A stretch of 24,295 nt of DNA from an uncultured Bacteroidales bacterium. Its GTDB lineage: Bacteria; Bacteroidota; Bacteroidia; Bacteroidales; Lentimicrobiaceae. This document shows, piece after piece, positions 8,518 through 16,117 of this stretch (position 1 is the first letter of the stretch; each line of letters starts with the position of its first letter). Position numbers and translations under genes: made by a program. Under the pieces are notes generated by a model. The model had not been told where the DNA came from. It was given only the letters and a program-made list of their open reading frames with translations, and searched no databases. The stretch covers positions 1 through 24,295 of the forward strand of contig CALCQV010000096.1 in the NCBI GenBank assembly GCA_937894795.1. The letters run 5' to 3'.

Positions 8518-8638
8518 TCAGGTTGCTTAATACCTTGAAATTATATGATGTAAATTAAGTATACCTCATTCTCAAACCTTCAATTATTAGTATGGCTATA
8601 GAATACTTTGGTTTGTGAATCACATAAAATAAATAAAT

Positions 8639-8935
8639 ATGCTAAAACACGATAATTTTTTTGTGGGAGTGTTATTAAGCCTGGTATTGATCTTACTGAC
8701 GCTGTTGGTTTTATTTCTCTTGATACCATTCATCTACAACACATTTAATTTAGGTGTGCCGGGTACTTCATTATTGTTGTTGTCAATTCTACCATCCGTT
8801 ATATTAATGAGGTATTATCTTAAAGTTCTAAAATTTGGTAAATCCGGTAGTGGAGCTTTAATAGTGGTATTTATAGCTATTCTGCTGTATTTCTTTCTGG
8901 TTGCAGATAAGCTAACAGGTTTTCCAATATTCTGA
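8639..8935 (+). CDS. Small hypothetical membrane protein (98 aa)
   Basis: I do not recognise a named family. The 98-residue product is almost wholly hydrophobic, with three predicted membrane segments at about residues 8-32, 40-57 and 72-92. A short basic stretch (RYYLKVLKFGKSG) lies between the second and third. There are no Cys, His or charged motifs suggestive of catalysis. The start ATG 8639 follows an A/T-rich leader. It sits between surE and lpxB on the same strand, 42 bp before lpxB, so an accessory envelope role is possible but is inference from position only. Confidence 0.7.
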   Translation: MLKHDNFFVGVLLSLVLILLTLLVLFLLIPFIYNTFNLGVPGTSLLLLSILPSVILMRYYLKVLKFGKSGSGALIVVFIAILLYFFLVADKLTGFPIF

Positions 8936-8977
8936 ACCGGGTAATTATTCATTATACTGAACTCCCCAATAACAAAC

Positions 8978-10081
8978 ATGAAGTACTACATAATAGCAGG
9001 TGAAGCTTCAGGTGATTTGCACGGCTCAAACCTGGTCAACGCCTTAATGAAAATAGACAATAATGCTGACTTTAGAGGTTGGGGAGGCGATTTAATGGCT
9101 GCCAGAGGTGTTGAGCTTGTTAAGCATATAAGAGAACTGGCTTTTATGGGATTTGTTGAGGTAGTTGTCAATATCAAAACAATCCTTTCCAATTTGAGTC
9201 TCTGTAAAAAGGACGTTCTGGCTTACAATCCTGATGTTGTTATACTTATTGATTATCCTGGTTTTAATCTTCAAATTGCTGAATTTCTGCATAAGAGAAG
9301 CATCAAAACAATATATTACATTTCACCGCAAGTATGGGCATGGAAAAAATCAAGAGTACATACCATAAAGAGGGTAGTTGATAAAATGCTGGTAATCCTG
9401 CCATTTGAAAAGGACTTTTATAAAAACTATAATATTGATGCTGAATTCACCGGTCATCCTTTATTGGATGCACTACCTGATAAAAGTGAAGCTGTTGTTT
9501 CAATGCCCAATAAGAAGGCGGTGGTTGCTCTATTGCCCGGCAGTAGGAGGCAAGAAATAAAAAAAGTACTGCCTGTAATGTTATCAGTTATTAAGGACTT
9601 TCCTGAAATTGAATTCACTATAGCCGGAGTTCCTTCAATTGGTGAAAAGTTTTACAGCAGATTAATTGGAAGTACGCAAGTCAGGATTGTGATGAATCAA
9701 ACCTATGATTTGCTAAAGCAATCGAGAGCCGCACTCGTTACTTCAGGGACAGCTACTTTGGAAGCTGCTCTAATTGGAGTGCCTGAAGTGGTATGCTACA
9801 AGGCAAGCTGGTTATCAGTTGCTATTGCACGCAAACTTATAAAAGTCAAGTATATCTCACTCGTAAACCTGATTATGGATAGGTTGATTGTTAAAGAGCT
9901 TATTCAGAATGAATTAAACCGGCAAACTTTACGTGGTGAGTTAAATAATATGCTTAACAATAATAAATACCGTGATGATATGTTTACTGGATATGAAGAG
10001 TTGCGTGAAGTGTTGGGTGGTAAAGGGGCGTCAGACCGGGCTGCATCTACTATCTTTCAATTTCTTACCAAACGTGCTTAA
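8978..10081 (+). CDS. lpxB: Lipid-A-disaccharide synthase
   Basis: LpxB (GT19 family) condenses UDP-2,3-diacylglucosamine with lipid X to form lipid A disaccharide phosphate at the cytoplasmic face of the inner membrane. The 367-aa product has the normal length. It shows GEASGDLHGSNL (8-19), MGFVEV near 57-62, D92 in LIDYPGFN, YISPQVWAW (114-122), TGHPLLD (158-164) and the nucleotide-binding LLPGSRRQEI (185-194). SGTATLEAAL follows as the UDP-sugar donor block. Its presence shows a Gram-negative, lipid A-making cell. KdsC upstream in the same run fits the same pathway. Confidence 0.96.
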   Translation: MKYYIIAGEASGDLHGSNLVNALMKIDNNADFRGWGGDLMAARGVELVKHIRELAFMGFVEVVVNIKTILSNLSLCKKDVLAYNPDVVILIDYPGFNLQIAEFLHKRSIKTIYYISPQVWAWKKSRVHTIKRVVDKMLVILPFEKDFYKNYNIDAEFTGHPLLDALPDKSEAVVSMPNKKAVVALLPGSRRQEIKKVLPVMLSVIKDFPEIEFTIAGVPSIGEKFYSRLIGSTQVRIVMNQTYDLLKQSRAALVTSGTATLEAALIGVPEVVCYKASWLSVAIARKLIKVKYISLVNLIMDRLIVKELIQNELNRQTLRGELNNMLNNNKYRDDMFTGYEELREVLGGKGASDRAASTIFQFLTKRA

Positions 10082-10096
10082 ATTCTGATAGATTTG

Positions 10097-10104
10097 TAAT
10101 TTTG
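10097..10104 (+). promoter_or_regulatory. Candidate -7 box (TAATTTTG) upstream of the TPR lipoprotein gene
   Basis: TAATTTTG fits the TAnnTTTG consensus, 22 bp before the ATG at 10127 in the 45-bp gap after lpxB. A clear -33 TTG is not seen. Confidence 0.4.
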
Positions 10105-10126
10105 TCTACTCAATATAAATTAACTC

Positions 10127-11131
10127 ATGAAAAGAAATCTAATACCACTTGTTACTTTCATTTTCATCTTATTGTCGTGTAAATCACAGACAAATAATGA
10201 GAGTCCTACTAATATCAATGATACAATCAAGGCAACAAGTGGTGAACAAGCTGCAATTGATTTAAATAAAGATACTTCCTCAAATTATGATCATATTCCA
10301 ATAGTAAATGAGGGCTCTGCAACACCGGGTAGCGTTAAAGATCGCAAGAACATAACGTTTAAACCAATAGTATTTAAAGGTAAGGGAGCTGAAGAACGCA
10401 GTCAGGGTATTACCCTTGCATCAAAAGGTGATCTTAAAGGAGCAATTGAGATGTTTACAAAGTCAATTGAGGCCTTCCAACCTAATCCTGATGCCTATTT
10501 TTATAGGGGAAAAGCAAAGTGGGAGTTAAAAGATTATCATGGAGCAGATGCTGACTTTTCGAAGGCCATTGAGATCAGATCATCTCAGGCCCCTTATTAT
10601 TATTACCGGGGTTTAATGTATATGGACCAAAAAAGGTATTCTGATGCCATAGAAGACTTTGATTCTACTGTTAAATTCGTACCTACGTATCATGATGCCC
10701 TGAACTATAAAGGCGTTGCATTGGCACATTTGGGTAGGCATGAGGAGGCAATAAAAGCTTACGATGATGCAATTAATGTAGATCCGGGAGGAGCACTTGC
10801 TTACTACAATAAAGGTACGTCACTGGCCGGATTAAGCAAATTTATTGAAGCAGAAGAGGCACTGTCAAAAGCTATCAGCATCAATCAGAATTATGAAGAA
10901 GCCTATGTTAACAGAGGAAATAGTCGTATGATGCAGAATAATTATGATGGAGCCTGGTCTGATTATAGCATGGCACTTTCATTGAACGGTAAAAATGTTG
11001 ATGCTCTCTATAATAGTGGTTTTGCGTTAATGCAACTAAAACGTATGGATGATGCTTGCGGCAACTGGCGAAAAGCAGTTTCGCTGGGACATAGACTTGC
11101 TCAGTCGCAGATAGACAAATACTGCAAATAA
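10127..11131 (+). CDS. TPR-repeat lipoprotein
   Basis: The 334-aa product begins with a lipoprotein signal sequence: basic MKR, a hydrophobic stretch, then lipobox ILLSC with acylated Cys at residue 18. A low-complexity Asn/Thr/Ser-rich linker (about 20-90) follows. Residues 92-325 form about seven tetratricopeptide repeats, recognisable by recurring blocks such as AYFYRGKAKWELKDYHGA, YYYYRGLMYMDQKRYSDA and AYYNKGTSLAGLSKF. TPR lipoproteins act as scaffolds for envelope assemblies; the partner is unknown. The residue after Cys is Lys, so inner- versus outer-membrane sorting is not evident. The next gene, comEC, is 34 bp downstream and may be cotranscribed. Confidence 0.88.
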   Translation: MKRNLIPLVTFIFILLSCKSQTNNESPTNINDTIKATSGEQAAIDLNKDTSSNYDHIPIVNEGSATPGSVKDRKNITFKPIVFKGKGAEERSQGITLASKGDLKGAIEMFTKSIEAFQPNPDAYFYRGKAKWELKDYHGADADFSKAIEIRSSQAPYYYYRGLMYMDQKRYSDAIEDFDSTVKFVPTYHDALNYKGVALAHLGRHEEAIKAYDDAINVDPGGALAYYNKGTSLAGLSKFIEAEEALSKAISINQNYEEAYVNRGNSRMMQNNYDGAWSDYSMALSLNGKNVDALYNSGFALMQLKRMDDACGNWRKAVSLGHRLAQSQIDKYCK

Positions 11132-11165
11132 ATCAATGTATTTCAACGTTCTTTAACCCCTGGTG

Positions 11166-13286
11166 ATGAACGTATGGTCACGTTATCCGTTTGTACGATT
11201 ACTTATTCCCCTAATTTGTGGCATTTTACTCTGCTATTATCATGGTGGCGCACATATTCTCTCCGGTGAGCTTCTTATAATATTTCTGGTAATTGCAATA
11301 GGATTATTAACGATTACAAATGTCTATAGCAGATGGCTGATAACATATAGATCCCGGTGGATCCATGGATTAGTGGTTAATCTGACTCTATTTCTAGTCG
11401 GCTGGATAATTACTGATTCCACTTTTCTCCAAAATCAAAACAACCATTTCTCATTATTCCATAAGGAGTCAGCGATATATATAGCCCATATAACAGAACA
11501 ACCACTTGAAAAGCAAAATTCAATAATAGTAATTCTGGAGATTGATGAAATCAGGGATTCCTCTGCTTCATTCATTGCAAGTGGGAAATTACTATGTTAT
11601 ATAAATAAGGACTCACTGGCTGTTCGGCCTAAGTATGGCGATATTATTGTTTTTTACAAAGAGCCGATAAGACCTGAACCTCCGGGTAATCCGGGTGAGT
11701 TTGATTATGCGGGATACCTTGCAAATCAGGGCATTTATCATGTTATTTATCTGAATTCTGATGATTACCGGGTAATCACGGGAAACAAGGGTAATAAGCT
11801 GAAAGCATTTGCACTGGATAAACGAGCTGATTTTATTCGTTTATTATCCGGGAATGGATTGCAGGGTGATGAATTAGCTGTTGCAGCAGCTTTACTCACC
11901 GGATATGATGATCTGTTGGATGCCGATCAACTCCGTGAATATTCAGGTGCCGGTGTTATTCATATATTGAGCGTTTCCGGATTACATGTTGGTGTGATAT
12001 TTATGTTGGCTGAGTTTGCTTTTTCTTTTTTCCGAACGAGGAAAAGATTTGCGGTAATGAAACCCATAATGACAATAAGTGTAATCTGGCTATATGCTCT
12101 TATAACCGGATTGGCACCACCTGTATTGAGAGCTTCTCTCATGTTCACCCTTATAATTTTGGGCAAAGCAACGCAACATCAAGCAAATTCAATAAATACA
12201 CTCGCTGCTGCAGCATTCATTTTGTTGATTTTGAATCCTCTTTTAATTTTTAATGTTGGATTTCAATTGTCATTCAGTGCAGTGGCCGGAATAATGGCTT
12301 TTCAGCCGACATTGAGAGCCATCTGGAGCCCAACCAATCCATTTATCAAATATGGTTGGGATCTTATCACTGTTTCAATAGCGGCACAAGTATTTACAGC
12401 TCCAATAGCTGTTAGCTATTTTCATCAGTTTCCTGATTACTTTTTGATTACCAATTTATTGGCTATCCCATTGTCGGGAATGATTATCTATACCGGTCTG
12501 CTTCTGCTTTTTACTTCATTTATACCCTTGGTTGGCTCTTTTTTCACTTCACTTTTATCCTTTGAGCTGAGACTGTTGAATTCTTCGGTAAGCTATATTG
12601 AACACTTGCCCGGAGCTGTGTGGGATGATATCTACTTGCCGGGTTATGAGGTTTTATTGGTGATATTTTGTCTGGTGTCATTGTTTTATTGGTTAAAGAG
12701 TTCACGAAAATTATTGTTCTATATTTCCCTGGTCAGTATATTCATGCTGGTTACCCTTAGTGTTGTCCGAAATGTTGAAAGCAACAGGCAGCAGATGATT
12801 ATTTTTCATAAAGTTAACTATCACCCTGTTATAAGTTTTATTAACGGCAGAGAACATATTGTACTCACTGATACAATCCTTTCAGCTGATATTGGTAAAG
12901 CCAACTACCAACTGGAAGGTTTAAAGGTAGAGGCCAATTTAAAAAATGCTGAGATAAAAAGCTTATCAGGAACTAAAATGTGGGAAGACAATACTGAGTA
13001 TACGCTTCCTGAATTTTTTAGTTTTAACAACAAGAGAATAGTGATAGTGAGCGGTAAATGTAAATTACCTGATAATAAACAGAATATAAAAGTTGATTAT
13101 GTGTTGCTTTGTAACAATGTTAGAAATCAACCAGAACAAATTATTACTTGTTTTCCTAATGCATGCTTAATTGCCGATGCATCCAACAGCAGATGGATAA
13201 TTGAGCGTTTGAGAAAGACCGCCAGGGACTTTGATATTTTGCTCTATGATGTGAAGGAATCAGGCGCTTTAGTTGTAAATCTGTAA
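11166..13286 (+). CDS. comEC: ComEC/Rec2-family DNA-uptake channel protein
   Basis: ComEC forms the inner-membrane channel for single-stranded DNA during natural transformation. The 706-aa product has N-terminal membrane helices, then a DUF4131-like soluble segment with EPPGNPGEFDYAGYLANQGIY. The Competence domain starts around residue 235 with ELAVAAALLTGYDDLL and the diagnostic LSVSGLHVG (268-276), followed by many helices to about residue 535. The C-terminal 170 residues are soluble but lack the HxHxDH metal motif of the metallo-beta-lactamase-like domain in Bacillus ComEC. This form is usual in Bacteroidota. A GTG at 11163 would add one residue; ATG 11166 is chosen. The 3' end overlaps the convergent minus-strand gene by 18 bp. 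Competence itself is not shown by this gene alone. Confidence 0.92.
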   Translation: MNVWSRYPFVRLLIPLICGILLCYYHGGAHILSGELLIIFLVIAIGLLTITNVYSRWLITYRSRWIHGLVVNLTLFLVGWIITDSTFLQNQNNHFSLFHKESAIYIAHITEQPLEKQNSIIVILEIDEIRDSSASFIASGKLLCYINKDSLAVRPKYGDIIVFYKEPIRPEPPGNPGEFDYAGYLANQGIYHVIYLNSDDYRVITGNKGNKLKAFALDKRADFIRLLSGNGLQGDELAVAAALLTGYDDLLDADQLREYSGAGVIHILSVSGLHVGVIFMLAEFAFSFFRTRKRFAVMKPIMTISVIWLYALITGLAPPVLRASLMFTLIILGKATQHQANSINTLAAAAFILLILNPLLIFNVGFQLSFSAVAGIMAFQPTLRAIWSPTNPFIKYGWDLITVSIAAQVFTAPIAVSYFHQFPDYFLITNLLAIPLSGMIIYTGLLLLFTSFIPLVGSFFTSLLSFELRLLNSSVSYIEHLPGAVWDDIYLPGYEVLLVIFCLVSLFYWLKSSRKLLFYISLVSIFMLVTLSVVRNVESNRQQMIIFHKVNYHPVISFINGREHIVLTDTILSADIGKANYQLEGLKVEANLKNAEIKSLSGTKMWEDNTEYTLPEFFSFNNKRIVIVSGKCKLPDNKQNIKVDYVLLCNNVRNQPEQIITCFPNACLIADASNSRWIIERLRKTARDFDILLYDVKESGALVVNL

Positions 13287-14336
13287 TGTTAATAAAACAG
13301 GTAAGTGGTCACTGAATCCACCAATGTATTGTTTCCCATGATATGTTCTGTAGGGCACTGTACCGGAGTAATTTTCGTCAGTTCTCAAAAGAAATGGGAA
13401 TGATATTATTTGAGCATCAATTACTCTTAGTCCCTGCTTATTCTCTTTTTTAAGCAATGATGATGAAACGATAAACTGATCAATTACCCCCCATTGATTC
13501 TTATATTTATTGGTTCCGATATCGTATTTGCCAACAAAAGGAGTCATCAAATTATATAGTAAATAGCCTGAATCTGCTGTTGATTCATGTACATTAAGAT
13601 GCGTTGAAATACTCTCATCAATCGGTTCATCATTAAAATCGCCGGTAAGAACAATATGTGCATCTGGCTGATTTAGTAAGATTGAATCAACCATACGTTT
13701 TAATGTCAATGCCGCATCTTTTCGTCGGTATGCAGTAATTGCAGGTCCTCCGGTACGTGAAGGCCAGTGATTTATGAAAAGATGAAGTGTGTCGTTTTGA
13801 CAGACAATTCCATTTTGAACAATAAGCCCTTTGACATAAAGAATATCCCGGGTTATCAATAAGGTATCTGATGAGGTGATTCTAACTGATTGATGCTTTA
13901 CAACTCTAAATTTATCTTTGAGGTAAAGCATACCTACATCTATCCCTCGCAAATCAGGTGATTCTTCATGTATGATCCCATATCCAAACCGGTCAAGAGT
14001 GGTTCGTTTCAGCAACTGTTGAAGCACAAAGCGATTCTCTATTTCGCTAAAGGCTACTATTTCAGGTGGCTTCCAACCTCCTGTTGCAATGATGACCTTG
14101 GAAATATTATGTAGTTTTCTTTCAAACTTCTTCCATGTCCACCCATTAATACCTCCCGAAACAAACTCATAATCATTTTTCAAAGTATCATGAAAAGGGT
14201 CAAACAGGTTCTCCACATTATAGAACATTATTCGGAATTCATCTTTCTCAGAGCCATCACTTTTCTGAGCTGTAGCTGGTTCCCAAATAAATATACTGAT
14301 TATTGCTAAAGTTAATGCAGTGTGTTTCATTGTCAT
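13269..14336 (-). CDS. Secreted endonuclease/exonuclease/phosphatase-family protein
   Basis: The 355-aa product has a cleavable signal peptide (hydrophobic core about residues 6-20, likely cut near ATAQ at 21-24), so it is exported. The EEP fold is shown by FYNVENLFD (N40), FSEIEN (E98), INHWPSRTGG (H190), TGDFNDEP (D233, N235) and a terminal SDHLP (D343, H344). These are the metal and catalytic residues of DNase I/exonuclease III-like phosphodiesterases. The substrate could be DNA, an inositol phosphate or a phospholipid; secretion argues against DNA repair. Start alternatives are ATG 14336 and ATG 14330 (MKHTALTL), two codons apart, and the second gives a more typical signal peptide. It converges on comEC with an 18-bp overlap of 3' ends. 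Confidence 0.9.
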   Translation of the reverse strand: MTMKHTALTLAIISIFIWEPATAQKSDGSEKDEFRIMFYNVENLFDPFHDTLKNDYEFVSGGINGWTWKKFERKLHNISKVIIATGGWKPPEIVAFSEIENRFVLQQLLKRTTLDRFGYGIIHEESPDLRGIDVGMLYLKDKFRVVKHQSVRITSSDTLLITRDILYVKGLIVQNGIVCQNDTLHLFINHWPSRTGGPAITAYRRKDAALTLKRMVDSILLNQPDAHIVLTGDFNDEPIDESISTHLNVHESTADSGYLLYNLMTPFVGKYDIGTNKYKNQWGVIDQFIVSSSLLKKENKQGLRVIDAQIISFPFLLRTDENYSGTVPYRTYHGKQYIGGFSDHLPVLLTLQIYN

Positions 14337-14394
14337 CTTGCAAAGTTCATAAAAATTGGTCAGGTAATTGGATGAAGTATATAATTTTTATATA

Positions 14395-14413
14395 TGGATA
14401 TCGTTAATATCCA
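14395..14413. repeat. Inverted repeat TGGATAT-CGTTA-ATATCCA in a divergent intergenic region
   Basis: Seven-bp perfect arms at 14395-14401 and 14407-14413 with a 5-nt spacer lie 12 bp before the start of the DUF4173-like gene, and about 60 bp upstream of the minus-strand EEP gene. The size and spacing would fit a dimeric regulator's operator or a small leader hairpin. No regulator is encoded nearby. Confidence 0.35.
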
Positions 14414-14425
14414 AACCAAACGATC

Positions 14426-15937
14426 ATGAAACGAAAAATTCTGTTATTTCCACTCCTAATTGCTGTGATCTTTCCAATCCTGTTTCTTAATAAACAGGCA
14501 GGGTTAAATGTTCTTTTACTGGATATTCTTCTTTTGTCATTACTTGTTTTTTCTGGTCGGCCAAACTCCAAAAATCGACTTACCTGGATAACCATTGCTG
14601 GTATAGTGCTATCAGGTTTTATGGTTTTGATGCATGGTTCTGATATTGCTCTTGCTGTAAATATTGTTTCCTTGATTGTCTTGTCAGGTATTCTTGCAGC
14701 ACCAGCGCTTAATGTATTGTTGAATGGATTTGTAGTCTCTTTCTTTTCGGTATTTGTTGCTCCCGTAAACTATTTCAGTGATTTGTCCAAGGCCCCCGGT
14801 ACTAACAATGGTATCAGAAAAGGATTCAAATATGCTGCATTCTTATTAATACCTCTTCTTGTATTGCTGATTTTTATTTCAATTTATTCTAATGCCAGTC
14901 CCTACTTCAATAGTTTAACCGGTGGTTTTTTACGCTCATTGGATGATTTCTTCAAATGGTTCTTCAAGCTTGTATCACCTGATGTATTTGCAATAGGTGT
15001 TGGTGGTTTCTTTGTAGGATTGATCCTGTTCTTTGGTAAGTTGCCTTCTATATTCGTTCTTCCGGGCGAGTCAGGTAGTAATGTCTTAATGAGGTCTAAA
15101 ACATGGTATAGTGGATCAATGGTCGGATTAAAAACTGAAGCCAGAATTGCACAGCTGCTCTTCATGCTTTTAAATATCGCACTCGCAATTATGAATATTC
15201 TTGATTTATGGCATGTCTGGATCAATTTTAAGTGGAATGGTGGATTTTTGAAACAATTTGTACATGAGGGGACCTGGTTGCTTATTTTCTCAATTCTAAT
15301 TTCTATAGCATTAGTGCTCTGGTATTTAAGGGGGAACTTGAATTTCTATTCTAACAATCGCTGGTTAATCAGATTAATTAAGTTATGGCTAATACAAAAC
15401 GCATTTCTGGCACTTTCTGTAGCTGTAAGGAATTTTTGGTACACTCACTATTTCAATCTGGCTTATAAACGAATATGGGTATTTGCTTTTCTGATTCTTG
15501 TTTTGGTTGGATTGGCAACTGTCTTTATTAAAGTTCAGAATAAGAAATCGCTTCGATATTTACTGATACAAAATAGTTTATATGCCTATATCATCCTGGT
15601 GATTATGAGTTTCTTCAATTGGGATCTTATCATTGCCAGATTTAATCTTAACCGTTCAGAGAAAGCCTTCTATCATACTGATTTTATGGTAGGATTGGAT
15701 AGTAATACACTGCCTCTATTGATAATTGATGAGAACCGGATACAACGTATTTCTACTGCGCAGAAAAGCATTTTCCATTATTATGATAACTACCTTGCAT
15801 TGGAGCAATATAATACACGGTTGCTTGAACGAAGGAAGCTTTATATGGAGGGTTATCCTCTTTTAAATTGGCTTGAGTGGAATGTTGCCGATTATATTAC
15901 GTACAAACGGTTAAGGAACATTAGCCATATTCCCTGA
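14426..15937 (+). CDS. DUF4173/DUF4153-like polytopic membrane protein
   Basis: The 503-aa product is an integral membrane protein with about eleven to thirteen hydrophobic segments and a C-terminal soluble tail of about 85 residues. Segments such as FVHEGTWLLIFSILISIAL, AVRNFWYTHYFNLAYKRI and the following FLILVLVGLATVFIKV resemble the DUF4173/DUF4153 families common in Bacteroidota. Their function is not established. The tail contains LLIIDENRI and LLNWLEWN. It stands alone: a divergent neighbour lies upstream and a 180-bp gap follows. The family assignment is from memory of the pattern, so treat the DUF number as tentative. Confidence 0.65.
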   Translation: MKRKILLFPLLIAVIFPILFLNKQAGLNVLLLDILLLSLLVFSGRPNSKNRLTWITIAGIVLSGFMVLMHGSDIALAVNIVSLIVLSGILAAPALNVLLNGFVVSFFSVFVAPVNYFSDLSKAPGTNNGIRKGFKYAAFLLIPLLVLLIFISIYSNASPYFNSLTGGFLRSLDDFFKWFFKLVSPDVFAIGVGGFFVGLILFFGKLPSIFVLPGESGSNVLMRSKTWYSGSMVGLKTEARIAQLLFMLLNIALAIMNILDLWHVWINFKWNGGFLKQFVHEGTWLLIFSILISIALVLWYLRGNLNFYSNNRWLIRLIKLWLIQNAFLALSVAVRNFWYTHYFNLAYKRIWVFAFLILVLVGLATVFIKVQNKKSLRYLLIQNSLYAYIILVIMSFFNWDLIIARFNLNRSEKAFYHTDFMVGLDSNTLPLLIIDENRIQRISTAQKSIFHYYDNYLALEQYNTRLLERRKLYMEGYPLLNWLEWNVADYITYKRLRNISHIP

Positions 15938-15950
15938 TTATATATCAAAA

Positions 15951-15969
15951 ATACAGTTAACAACTGTAT
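15951..15969. repeat. Inverted repeat ATACAGTT-AAC-AACTGTAT
   Basis: Eight-bp perfect arms (15951-15958 and 15962-15969) around 3 nt lie 14 bp after the DUF4173-like stop and about 150 bp before the polyferredoxin gene. There is no T-run, so it is not a normal terminator. It could be an operator. The rest of this 180-bp gap shows no gene. Confidence 0.35.
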
Positions 15970-16117
15970 AACAATCGGTTAAATCTACAAGCGACTATTT
16001 GTAAATGTTAAACCTTTGTTAAAAGAAATGGTGAGTATACTGTTGTCACTATCTTGCTTTTGCTTTTAATTTTTATGTTCATACTTTTGATGAAAATATT
16101 TCAAAAGCATCAACATA

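Noticed and set aside
14902..15225. Minus-strand open frame of 107 codons
   Set aside because: It is antisense to a membrane protein; such shadow frames are expected opposite hydrophobic codons.
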